From an uncultured Bacteroidia bacterium (GTDB lineage Bacteria > Bacteroidota > Bacteroidia > Bacteroidales > UBA932), in NCBI GenBank assembly GCA_902784785.1, contig CACZWF010000025.1, positions 1 through 34,665 on the forward strand: a DNA stretch of 34,665 nt, written 5' to 3'. This document shows, one piece after another, positions 15,753 through 23,277 of the stretch. A model generated the notes under the pieces. That model had not been told where the DNA came from, ran no database searches, and was given only the letters and a program-made list of their open reading frames with translations. Every line of letters begins with the position of its first letter. Within the stretch, counting starts at the first letter, position 1. The translations under genes and the position numbers were made by a program.

Positions 15753-16925
15753 TCATTCGGAAACGGGACGTATAGGGGCACCAGCGCAGCGGAAAGCAGA
15801 AGAAATCATAAATCCATTTTTATTAATACTTAGCGTCATTGCTGCATTAGGTTCAGTTTTAGAGAGAGACGATGACCAAAAAATACATCCAAAGTTGATA
15901 ATTTTTTGTTTAGGATTTCCTATCGACGACTGGACCATCGGGAGAAAAATACTTTCACCATTCTCCATATTTCTAACCTTGTACCCCATAACACCATTTA
16001 AACTTGTCCATTCCCATTTACAATAACTAATCAACTCTTTCCACTCCTCCTCCGTTGGAATGCGGCAACCTCGACCATATTTAACTGTAGCGACATCATC
16101 GCTTTCTTCAAGAGTGTACAAATCATCAACTTGACCACTTTTAGTTTTATAATTGTACTTAGTAATGGTTATTTTCGGGAATAGAACCGTCACTCCAGAG
16201 ATTGTTCCCCACTTATAGGTATCCCAGCCGAACAGTTCTTTGCGTTTAATCTCACCCCAAGCATATAATTCACCTGATTCTTCTGGTGAAGAGGCGCCCA
16301 AATTGCAGGTGGCCCACTTGACAGACAACCCCAAATCAACAAAGTCCGTTACGACCTGGTTGGATGCTTTCGGAGACTTTTGCGACGAGGAGGCATTCGA
16401 TGCTGAGGAATACGGATTTTGGGCTTTAGCAGACGGGCGTATACTTACTGGGACCCCAAGCAGTTTCTGAGCCAATGAGACACACTCTTGCTCCAGCAAC
16501 TCTTCGTTCGTCACATGCACCTTGGAGGTCGCACTTTGAATAATGCGAGCCGTCTCAACATCTTCAAATTGAGCACTGACAAAGATAACATCCGGATTCT
16601 TCGGGAAAGACATCACTTCAATAATCAACACATACTGAGCACCTGTCATCTCACCGATTTTTTTGATATCAGCCGCCTTAACCATACCGTCACGCTGGAA
16701 CTTTTGTTCATCCAACACGGTGCCTAGATTAATCCTATCGTAGGCTTCATAACCATCCACCAAAGTGATACCTGTAACAATGTATTGGCGAATCGAGAAC
16801 TTATAGGCCTTATGCACTTCATTTTCTCTGTCAATAGCAGGCAAGACTGCCACACCGATGGTCTCAGCAAACAGGCTCACACACAGCGTTAGCCCGGCTA
16901 CAAGCAATAATAGTTTTTTCAACAT
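15753..16925 (-). CDS. Exported CsgG-like protein with C-terminal FISUMP domain, paralogue 2
   Basis: A 390-residue exported protein. The signal peptide and CsgG/LpoB-like domain (1-165) are about 90 percent identical to those of paralogue 1. After a Ser-rich linker (SSASNASSSQKSPKAS), the C-terminal domain starts with FVDLGLSVKWATCNLGA, the hallmark of Bacteroidetes FISUMP (Fibrobacter major paralogous) proteins. It continues with GCRIPTEEEWKELISYC, GCIFWSSSL and a terminal APIRPVSE. It is 13 bases after the LPP20-like gene and 19 bases before paralogue 1, so the three form one transcription unit. The gene is visibly AT-richer than most of the window. A binding or adhesion role for the C-terminal domain is inferred from its fold family, not shown. 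Confidence 0.75.
   Translation of the reverse strand: MLKKLLLLVAGLTLCVSLFAETIGVAVLPAIDRENEVHKAYKFSIRQYIVTGITLVDGYEAYDRINLGTVLDEQKFQRDGMVKAADIKKIGEMTGAQYVLIIEVMSFPKNPDVIFVSAQFEDVETARIIQSATSKVHVTNEELLEQECVSLAQKLLGVPVSIRPSAKAQNPYSSASNASSSQKSPKASNQVVTDFVDLGLSVKWATCNLGASSPEESGELYAWGEIKRKELFGWDTYKWGTISGVTVLFPKITITKYNYKTKSGQVDDLYTLEESDDVATVKYGRGCRIPTEEEWKELISYCKWEWTSLNGVMGYKVRNMENGESIFLPMVQSSIGNPKQKIINFGCIFWSSSLSKTEPNAAMTLSINKNGFMISSAFRCAGAPIRPVSE
16427..16925 (-). repeat. Direct repeat copy 2: 5' half of the CsgG-like paralogue
   Basis: Partner of 15235-15733, also 499 bases. Copy boundaries coincide with the end of the CsgG-like domain, indicating duplication or gene conversion of the N-terminal module only. 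Confidence 0.85.
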
Positions 16926-16938
16926 AAGTTTATGAATT

Positions 16939-17973
16939 TTATTCTTTTATATTCTGCTCAATAGCGTCATACATAGGCTTGAGCAGGTTGCCAAAAGCCT
17001 CTATCGCAGCTTTCTTGTAACTGCCCGTATCTCCGCCTTTCATCGCCCAGGAGTTGGAATAGACCGACTGCGCCGTCGCAACCTTCACGATTTCCATCGT
17101 AGCATCCACGAAGGAGAAATAAGCCGTTCTGCCGTCTATTGAAAAGGTGTTGGCATCACGGGCTGCTGCAGTAATCCTCACTACCCAATCCGCATCCCAA
17201 GCCTCACTGACGAAACTCCGGTCCGAGGAAGCCAATTTGGATTTGAGATTGTTAAGCAAAGGAAGATACGGTTCGCCGAAACAATCCGACTGATATTCGA
17301 TGCATATCGCGATGCCGTGTCCCAAAGACAAAACGGCGTCATCCATTCTCTTCACCACAGACTCGAAACGGGACATAAAACCTTGCCAGACAGACTGAGA
17401 GCAAGCAGCGGTACGAAGCCATACCAACGGTTCGTCCATTTTGGAGAACTGGCCCTGCAAAAAGGCCAACTGTTCCTTGGCTTTTTCTTTGTACCCCATC
17501 CGGATCATCTTTTCCACTTTATCGACAGCCAGTTCAAAATCAAGGAGCGTCTTATCGGCCACGCCTGACCAGTAGGTCCTTAATTCGGCCTTGTCGAACC
17601 AGGCGATAGCGGCTCCTTTTTTTGTAGCCACATCATAATGGCTGTCGGTACGCAACAAATGCATCGAAGCATCCGTCGAGCATCTTGAACTGGAAAAATA
17701 GCGCGTACTGGCAGTGCCGTTCAAAGACTGCTGAAACAATATTTCCTCCGAGGCGATGTGAACACTCACCTGCTTGCTTACATTCAACCTGGCTTCATTC
17801 AACAGCTGTTTCAGAAAATCCGTCTGGGACAAGTTCCCATTGTTCACACCCTGTTCTACGGCATAAATAGTTTCGCCGGCAGAAATAAACAACCACTGCG
17901 GAAGAACCGTCTGGGCAGACATCGCTCCACAAACGAATACGACCAACAAAAATGTCAGCAGATACTTTTTCAT
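16939..17973 (-). CDS. Exported LPP20-like protein
   Basis: A 344-residue exported protein. The N-terminus MKKYLLTFLLVVFVCGAMSAQ is a signal peptide with an AMSA-Q cleavage site and no proper lipobox. The mature part begins with LPQWLF and has a NEARLNVSKQVSVHIASEE stretch, resembling the LPP20 domain (P-W near the start, then AR-N-L-K-I). A later segment (DADWVVRITAAARDANTF) resembles the core of such envelope proteins. LPP20-like and CsgG-like proteins often occur together, as in the FlgO/FlgP/FlgT group of vibrios, which fits the two genes downstream. The start at 17973 is chosen for the signal peptide; the longer frame to 18000 adds nine residues. Function unknown. Confidence 0.68.
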   Translation of the reverse strand: MKKYLLTFLLVVFVCGAMSAQTVLPQWLFISAGETIYAVEQGVNNGNLSQTDFLKQLLNEARLNVSKQVSVHIASEEILFQQSLNGTASTRYFSSSRCSTDASMHLLRTDSHYDVATKKGAAIAWFDKAELRTYWSGVADKTLLDFELAVDKVEKMIRMGYKEKAKEQLAFLQGQFSKMDEPLVWLRTAACSQSVWQGFMSRFESVVKRMDDAVLSLGHGIAICIEYQSDCFGEPYLPLLNNLKSKLASSDRSFVSEAWDADWVVRITAAARDANTFSIDGRTAYFSFVDATMEIVKVATAQSVYSNSWAMKGGDTGSYKKAAIEAFGNLLKPMYDAIEQNIKE

Positions 17974-18135
17974 ATAGATAGAGAAGTTTGATAAACACAC
18001 AATAAGCCCGCCCCGTGAGAGCCACAGGACCGGAAAATAGGAAACTGTCTATTGGTTAAATAATTATTCCCCCCCCCTATGAGATTTTGAAGGGGAGACA
18101 CTTACAGGATATGAATGACTTGCGCACATTGGACG

Positions 18136-18167
18136 CAAAGTTATTAATATTTTTGCACTTACGCAAA
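18136..18167 (-). promoter_or_regulatory. Promoter of the LPP20/CsgG-like operon, long leader
   Basis: The minus strand has TAACTTTG (18136-18143), an exact TAnnTTTG, and TTTG (18164-18167) 20 bases upstream. Transcription would start near 18129, leaving a leader of about 155 bases before the ATG at 17973. The leader contains a run of nine G on the transcript strand (18069-18077) and no gene. Confidence 0.6.
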
Positions 18168-18189
18168 TAAAAAAAAACACGCCGAGTAC

Positions 18190-18238
18190 GTCATCCCCGA
18201 CACAATCGGGGGGACTCAATACTCAAGCCGGAAATGAC
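18190..18238. repeat. Imperfect palindromic repeat (GTCATCCCCGAC type)
   Basis: The two ends, GTCATCCCCGAC on the plus strand and GTCATTTCCGGC on the minus strand, agree at 9 of 12 positions. Inside is a perfect hairpin CCCCGA-CACAA-TCGGGG (18195-18211). Such GTCATYCCCG palindromes are common as dispersed repeats in bacteria. It sits just upstream of the promoter at 18136-18167. Confidence 0.6.
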
Positions 18239-18245
18239 AAGGAAC

Positions 18246-18442
18246 TCAAGTTTCGCAAGTAACATCCGGTGCAGAACCCTGCCTTGCAGGGCACTCTGCG
18301 GGGGTGAAGCGCACCCAATACCCATTTTAAATGACCATCGGGTGCAGTACCCCGTAACACAGGCACTTGTACGAGGGGGCCTTGCGCCGGATGGTTTCAC
18401 GACATATCCTATTGGAAAGCACCAATCACTTGCGAAACTTGA
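18246..18442. repeat. 197-bp element bounded by a perfect 15-bp inverted repeat, with an internal duplicated motif
   Basis: TCAAGTTTCGCAAGT at 18246-18260 is repeated exactly in inverse orientation at 18428-18442. Inside, CATCCGG (18263-18269) pairs with CCGGATG further right (about 18387-18393). Two related units of about 53 bases begin with CATCCGGTGCAGAACC (18263) and CATCGGGTGCAGTACC (18336). The first holds a strong hairpin CCCTGC-CTT-GCAGGG. It may be a MITE-like element or a structured RNA. No transposase, reverse transcriptase or target duplication is seen. Confidence 0.65.
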
Positions 18443-18786
18443 TCATGGAATTTAGCGCAAATTATAACTCCATTATTATCAAACACTTACAAGAAATACC
18501 CCCTTATCAACCACGGGCAGCATTTCTCACATCTCACTATAAATAAACAAGTTACACTTTACATTCCAATTACAAGGCGGCTCAAAAAGCAAAGACTGGC
18601 TACACTCAAAGGCATGACAAGAAAGACCTTCTTGCATAGACATGGAGGGAGCGGAATCGCCTGGCACCTATCATCATATCATTCAACAAATTAAGCAAAA
18701 CGACCTACCCAAAATCGAGCAGGTCCTTTTGCACAACATATTCAACATCAACGGAGTATCAGCCAGCTGGACAAACAGCCTATCAA
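18443..18786. other. AT-rich spacer without a recognisable gene
   Basis: Between the inverted-repeat element and the end of the NlpC/P60 gene there are 344 bases of AT-rich DNA. Short open frames exist, such as a 33-codon one from the ATG at 18445 and a 74-codon one from 18642 that runs into the opposite-strand gene. None has a recognisable domain or promoter. A small hairpin CAAGAA-AGACC-TTCTTG lies near 18617-18633. It could be the remnant of a mobile element. Confidence 0.4.
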
Positions 18787-19770
18787 CTAATCCAAAACCG
18801 TGCGGCAGAAGAGGAACTTGTACCAGTTCTCGTAGGCATCGGGGGCGTCGTACCCAACGGCATTGATGCGGACCAGATGCGAGGAATGGATGAAATGGTC
18901 CTCTCCAAGATACAGTCCGATATGCGTCACGCGGCCGTTCAAGCCAAAAAAGAGCAAATCACCGGGACGGGCTTCGGCCAACGGGATTTCGCGTCCCAAA
19001 CGAGCCATCTGCGAAGCGTTACGCGGCAGGAAGAGGCCGTAACGCAAATACACCATCCGCACCAAACCGCTGCAATCAAAGCCCTTGGGCGTCATTCCGC
19101 CCCAAAGATAAGGCGTCCCCAGAAAGCCTTTGGCATACGCCGCCAACTGCTCCCGATCCACTTTCTGCAAATTCGCTTCAGGCGTGAGCTCCGCCTTGCG
19201 TAAATCCGCCCCCTGTGCCAGCCAGGCCTTTTCGCACATCAGCTCATCCTTGGGCATCCAACCCTGGCGACCGTCCGGCAGCAACACGGCGACGAAGCGG
19301 CCCCGCGTCAACGGACGGGCAATTTTCTCGCAGAAAACCACGCGCAGACGGTCACAGAGCACCACGTCGCATAGTTGGGCAGCATTCTTCGCCGGACGGT
19401 CCAGCACCCGGGAAATCGGAGCGATACAGACATATTTCGGGGCGGCCTTGTACGCTTCCAACTCTTCCCCTGCCATCGGAACCAACACCCGGTCCGTACA
19501 CCAGGCCGTATAGGGCTGCGGACTCTCCACCTTGCACCAATAGCGGTCCGTATCCAGAATTTTAACGACGGTTCCCATCAATTCCTGCGTCTCCAGGGGC
19601 GATTCATAATCCGCCGCCGCCCGCAGATACGCCGCCGAGACACCGATCACCGCCTCCCGGACAACAGACTCGGTTTGCACCGGTGCAGGTTGCATAACAG
19701 CTTGTGCCATAGCGAGCCAACCCGACAGCATCAAAGCCATCCCGGCCAAAAGAGTTTTCAAGCGTACCAT
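18787..19770 (-). CDS. NlpC/P60 family peptidoglycan hydrolase with SH3-like domains
   Basis: A 327-residue exported cysteine peptidase. A signal peptide (MVRLKTLLAGMALMLSGWLAMAQ) is followed by two SH3-like domains (about 40-175) and a C-terminal NlpC/P60 domain with the catalytic Cys in FDCSGLVR, His in VTHIGLYLG and a third polar residue at FIHSS. YLWGGMTPKGFDCSG is typical of dipeptidyl-peptidase VI-like enzymes that cut the gamma-D-Glu-diamino acid bond of muropeptides. The start at 19770 is chosen for the signal peptide; the frame extends to 19833, but that part overlaps the promoter region. It is transcribed divergently from yicC. All catalytic residues are present. Confidence 0.88.
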   Translation of the reverse strand: MVRLKTLLAGMALMLSGWLAMAQAVMQPAPVQTESVVREAVIGVSAAYLRAAADYESPLETQELMGTVVKILDTDRYWCKVESPQPYTAWCTDRVLVPMAGEELEAYKAAPKYVCIAPISRVLDRPAKNAAQLCDVVLCDRLRVVFCEKIARPLTRGRFVAVLLPDGRQGWMPKDELMCEKAWLAQGADLRKAELTPEANLQKVDREQLAAYAKGFLGTPYLWGGMTPKGFDCSGLVRMVYLRYGLFLPRNASQMARLGREIPLAEARPGDLLFFGLNGRVTHIGLYLGEDHFIHSSHLVRINAVGYDAPDAYENWYKFLFCRTVLD

Positions 19771-19807
19771 AAACGTAAAATTTGGGTGTTCAGCGTTCTT
19801 TTTCGAG

Positions 19808-19815
19808 CAAATATA
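19808..19815 (-). promoter_or_regulatory. -7 box for the NlpC/P60 gene
   Basis: The minus strand has TATATTTG, an exact TAnnTTTG, about 38 bases before the ATG at 19770. The -33 region is only T-rich (TTTTC), so the call is moderate. Confidence 0.45.
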
Positions 19816-19848
19816 AATATTTTTTCCTCTCATTTGAAAAGGAATGGT

Positions 19849-19856
19849 TATTTTTG
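19849..19856 (+). promoter_or_regulatory. -7 box for yicC
   Basis: TATTTTTG is an exact TAnnTTTG 16 bases before the yicC ATG at 19873, so the leader would be very short. The -33 element is weak. The site is back to back with the promoter of the divergent NlpC/P60 gene. Confidence 0.45.
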
Positions 19857-19872
19857 CAAAAAATAAAACGCT

Positions 19873-20742
19873 ATGGTAAAATCTATGACCGGGTACGGAC
19901 GGGGCGAGGCCATCGTCGAAGGGGGAAAACTCATTTTCGAGATCCGCACCTTGAATTCGAAAAACGCGGACATATCCATCAAGAGTTCGCTGCTGCCGAA
20001 AAACAAAGACCTGGAAGTTCGGAAGAAACTGGTCCAGAAGCTCACTCGCGGCACCATCGACTTGTATATCACCTGGGAACCAGAGGCCAAAGACAGCGCC
20101 AAGGCGCTTAACACCGCATTAGCCAGCCAGTACTACCAACAATTGGCGGCCTTGGCCGGCGAGTTGGGGATGGGTTATACCCCCGAACATCCGGAAACCC
20201 TGCTCGCCGCCGTCCTGCGCCTGCCCGACGTCATTGACAGCAAGAACCAGGAAATCATCACGGAAGACAACTGGAGCGTCGTAGAAGCAGCCATAGACAG
20301 CGCCATAGAGCATTTGGACGTTTTCCGTCAGAAAGAAGGAGCCATTTTGCGCAACGACGTGACCGAAAAAGTGGAACGTATCCTCGCGATGGTCGATAAA
20401 ATCGAACAATACGACCACGAGCGCGTCCCATCCATTCGCGAAGACATCCTCAAGAAGCTGGAAGAATTGAATATTTCTCTTGACAAACAGCGCTTTGAAC
20501 AAGAGATGATTTATTATTTGGAGAAACTGGACATCAACGAGGAAAAAGTTCGTCTTCGCCAGCATTGCCGCTACTACCTCGACACCTTGAACAATGAAGA
20601 GGCCCCGGGCAAGAAACTGGGCTTCATCGCCCAGGAAATGGGTCGCGAAATCAACACCACCGGCTCGAAAGCCAACCAAGATTCAGAAGATTGTCGTCCG
20701 TATGAAGGACGAACTCGAAAAAATCAAAGAACAGAGCCTTAA
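19873..20742 (+). CDS. yicC: YicC/YloC family endoribonuclease, C-terminus frameshifted
   Basis: YicC proteins are conserved stress-related endoribonucleases. The first 268 codons fit the family: MVKSMTGYGRGEA at the start, then EIRTLNSKNADISIK, and the end domain KLGFIAQEMGREINTTGSKAN. After SKAN (codon ending 20676) the frame turns to unrelated residues and stops at 20742. Shifting by +1 from 20678 restores the conserved tail KIQKIVVRMKDELEKIKEQ and SLNIL, ending with TAA at 20750-20752. This tail normally follows SKAN within a few residues, so a small indel has occurred there. The last residues carry conserved positions of the DUF1732 domain, so the product may be inactive if the lesion is real. 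The restored 3' end overlaps tilS on the other strand. Confidence 0.9.
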   Translation: MVKSMTGYGRGEAIVEGGKLIFEIRTLNSKNADISIKSSLLPKNKDLEVRKKLVQKLTRGTIDLYITWEPEAKDSAKALNTALASQYYQQLAALAGELGMGYTPEHPETLLAAVLRLPDVIDSKNQEIITEDNWSVVEAAIDSAIEHLDVFRQKEGAILRNDVTEKVERILAMVDKIEQYDHERVPSIREDILKKLEELNISLDKQRFEQEMIYYLEKLDINEEKVRLRQHCRYYLDTLNNEEAPGKKLGFIAQEMGREINTTGSKANQDSEDCRPYEGRTRKNQRTEP

Positions 20743-22154
20743 TATTTTGTAAAGCGTAGTACCGAGCGCGTTTTTCCAGGAATGATACGGACAGAATTGT
20801 CGATACGACGACCGAGGAGAGCCCAGACGTGCGCACGCTCCTCCGCAGTATGTTCGTGCCCGAATTCAGCGTCCGAGGAAGCCAGCACCCAGGTGTCGGC
20901 TTTATCAAAAGCGTCGTAGCCCAAGTCCGCAAATAGGTCGCTGAGTTTCTTGCGCCGGCCTTGCATTCCGAGCGGGCGCATCCAATCCCCTTCCCGCCAA
21001 CGACGGACCACCCAGCCCTTCGGCAGCGCCTCCGCATCGACAGCCGTCACACCCTCGGGTTGTTTGACAGGCATTTCCTCCTGCCACGCCAGCGTTTCTA
21101 TCATTGGCTGCGGTGAGGCATACCCCTTTTCCCGCAGACGCAGGACACCGCCCCGGACCAGTAAAACCGAAGAATCGGAATAAAAACACTTGCCCTCCGT
21201 AAGGCCTTCTTTCAGCAAGGAAAGAACGGCATCTACCGTCTCGGAACCGAAATCATAAGACGAAAGCAAGCGGAACAAAGCTTCAGGCAAGACCGCTGAA
21301 GGCAAGCGAGAAGCGTCATAACGGGCGGAATGGGCATCAGGGAGAGAGACGGAAGCCCAACTTTCCCGGACATAGAAATCCAGCGCCTGACGGCTGCGAC
21401 GGAAGTTCTCGCTGTCGCGGCAAAGCGTCTCGACAGCTGAAGGATTGATTTTGTTCAGCAACGGAAAAACCCTGTTGCGCAGCAAATTGCGCTGATAGAT
21501 GGACTCCGCGTTGCTCTTGTCTTCGCGGAAGGGCACGCGCCGCACGATCGTATAGCCGTTGATTTCTTCGCGCGAATAACCCAGCATAGGACGCAGCAGC
21601 AAAGGACGCGCTGACGTGGGGGCACTCCCCCTTCTCGCCGGCTGTTCAGCAGCGTCAGCGTCCCCGGCCGAAGCGCCAGCCGGGCTTGCATCGGAAGAAG
21701 CCACGGGCAGCACACTTTCCGCCGTCATCGCGCAGGCGCCGTCCAGCCCGCAGCCCCGCAGCAGATGCAGCAGCAAGGTCTCCGCGTTGTCATCGGCCTG
21801 GTGCGCCACCGCGACGGCCTCATAGCCGAACTCACGGCAAAGACGGGCAAAATAAGTATAGCGAAGTTCCCGGGCCGCCATCTCGACGCTGATTCCCTTT
21901 TCTGCAGCATACTCCTGCGTTTGGAAATCTGCCCGATGGAAAGGAAGCCCCTGTTTCTTCGCCCATTCTTCCACCAACGCGGCGTCTGCATCGCAATCGC
22001 CCGGACGCAGGTGGAAATTACAATGAGCGATCCCGAGAACAGCGCCCCGGAATCGCTCAAATCCATCTAATTCCTCCCCTTTCGCAGCACGCAGAGCCAG
22101 ATCCGACATCGTCATCGAATCCTTCCCGCCGCTGACTGCCAGGAGGATTTTCAT
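20739..22154 (-). CDS. tilS: TilS, tRNA(Ile)-lysidine synthetase, with an in-frame Ala-rich insertion
   Basis: TilS attaches lysine to C34 of the CAU-anticodon tRNA-Ile, making it read AUA; it is normally essential. The 471-residue protein has the PP-loop SGGKDS (8-13), the HQADDNAETLLLHLLRG motif (about 118-134), RNLLRNRVFPLLNKINP, and a C-terminal domain with GDWMRPLGMQGRRKKLSDLF. Between the conserved GLDGACAM and RPML there is an extra stretch (about 145-183) rich in Ala, Ser, Asp and Pro that other TilS proteins lack. Its DNA is palindromic. It sits in a loop of the ATPase domain and keeps the frame. The ATG overlaps the stop of the DUF3078 gene (TAATG). Confidence 0.92.
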   Translation of the reverse strand: MKILLAVSGGKDSMTMSDLALRAAKGEELDGFERFRGAVLGIAHCNFHLRPGDCDADAALVEEWAKKQGLPFHRADFQTQEYAAEKGISVEMAARELRYTYFARLCREFGYEAVAVAHQADDNAETLLLHLLRGCGLDGACAMTAESVLPVASSDASPAGASAGDADAAEQPARRGSAPTSARPLLLRPMLGYSREEINGYTIVRRVPFREDKSNAESIYQRNLLRNRVFPLLNKINPSAVETLCRDSENFRRSRQALDFYVRESWASVSLPDAHSARYDASRLPSAVLPEALFRLLSSYDFGSETVDAVLSLLKEGLTEGKCFYSDSSVLLVRGGVLRLREKGYASPQPMIETLAWQEEMPVKQPEGVTAVDAEALPKGWVVRRWREGDWMRPLGMQGRRKKLSDLFADLGYDAFDKADTWVLASSDAEFGHEHTAEERAHVWALLGRRIDNSVRIIPGKTRSVLRFTKY

Positions 22155-23242
22155 TATTTATTGGCAATCTTGTAGGTCAGGCCGATACCCAGCATTTCTT
22201 TCCACTGAACAGGGCAGAACTCGCCTCTTCCATCGTTATTGTCAATGCGGACCTTGCTATCCCACAACATATTGCTGATGAAGTTCAGGGAGATGTACTT
22301 GGTCAGGGTGAAGTCAATGCGGTTGTCCCACGCGACACGGCCGTAACCGCCGTCTTTCTCGTTCATCATCAAATAGTCGGTGAAAGCGACAACCTGGCTG
22401 GTGAATTTGAACTTGTCGTTGATGGTCACCTTGAAGTCCAACTTAATCTGGGCACCAAGTTCAAAACGGCTGCTCTTATAACCGAGCCCTTCATTGTTTT
22501 CATCAACCAGCGCCATACCATAGGACTTACGCAAAGTCTCTTCCGTCACAATCACGAAACCACCGGTCAAAGGAGCGACAGACATAGAGAACCAATTGGT
22601 CGGTACCCAATCCACACCTAAAGCCAAATTGGTGTAGGCAGGGGCCAGCCAGCCGGATTTCAACACACGGGCATCTTCCCAAGCGCGAATCTTTTGTGCT
22701 TTGGACAAACTTTCCAAATCAGGGGTAGGATCGGCAGGATCCGATTTGAACTGATCCAGAACAGCCTCGCCCGGAGTCTTATAGTCATAACCCTTGGCGA
22801 ACTGGCTCTTGAAGTCGAAGTTGGCGGACAGGAAGAAGTTTTCCCCAATGCTGTAACCGAACTTGGATTCAAGATAAATACGGTCATCGCTCTTTTGAAG
22901 GATGGGCTTGGAAGAAGCATAGAGGAAACCGAAGTCCAACTGAAGACGGTTGTTCCAGAAAATCGCGTCCTTCTTGTAGTTGGCGTTGGCGTCGATGAAA
23001 GCCCGCAGGTTGTGGGAGAATTCATCACCACCGGCCGCCCAATTCTGGTGGAAGGTACCGCCATAATTGAGGTTGCCATTGAAATCGAGATACCAGAACT
23101 CGGAGGGTTTGGGCTTCTCGGGAACGACAGGCGCGGAATTGGCGATTTCAACCGCATCCTGCTGTGCGGAGTTCGCCTCCTGCGCATAAGCCGACAGCGA
23201 GAGAAGTGCTGCGGCAATACTTAAGATAAACAGCTTTTTCAT
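22154..23242 (-). CDS. DUF3078 outer-membrane-type protein
   Basis: A 362-residue exported protein of the DUF3078 family, common in Bacteroidetes. A signal peptide (MKKLFILSIAAALLSLSAYA) is followed by an acidic linker and alternating strands rich in aromatic residues (FNGNLNYGGTFHQNWAAGG, FWNNRLQLDFGFLY, YISLNFISNMLWDS), ending MLGIGLTYKIANK. This is the pattern of an outer-membrane beta-barrel of about 14 strands. The function is unknown. It sits between proS and tilS; the tilS start overlaps its stop, so the two are translationally coupled, although no shared function is evident. Confidence 0.82.
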   Translation of the reverse strand: MKKLFILSIAAALLSLSAYAQEANSAQQDAVEIANSAPVVPEKPKPSEFWYLDFNGNLNYGGTFHQNWAAGGDEFSHNLRAFIDANANYKKDAIFWNNRLQLDFGFLYASSKPILQKSDDRIYLESKFGYSIGENFFLSANFDFKSQFAKGYDYKTPGEAVLDQFKSDPADPTPDLESLSKAQKIRAWEDARVLKSGWLAPAYTNLALGVDWVPTNWFSMSVAPLTGGFVIVTEETLRKSYGMALVDENNEGLGYKSSRFELGAQIKLDFKVTINDKFKFTSQVVAFTDYLMMNEKDGGYGRVAWDNRIDFTLTKYISLNFISNMLWDSKVRIDNNDGRGEFCPVQWKEMLGIGLTYKIANK

Positions 23243-23277
23243 ATTGATTAGAAGTTATTTGAAGTTTCAACAAAAAG

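Noticed and set aside
18246-18442. Retron-type RNA or riboswitch
   Set aside because: The flanking inverted repeats suggest it, but no reverse transcriptase lies nearby, and the element is upstream of, not within, the leader of the LPP20 operon.
18642-18866. A 74-codon plus-strand frame as a small gene
   Set aside because: Its second half is antisense to the NlpC/P60 gene, and the first half has no domain, promoter or recognisable homology.
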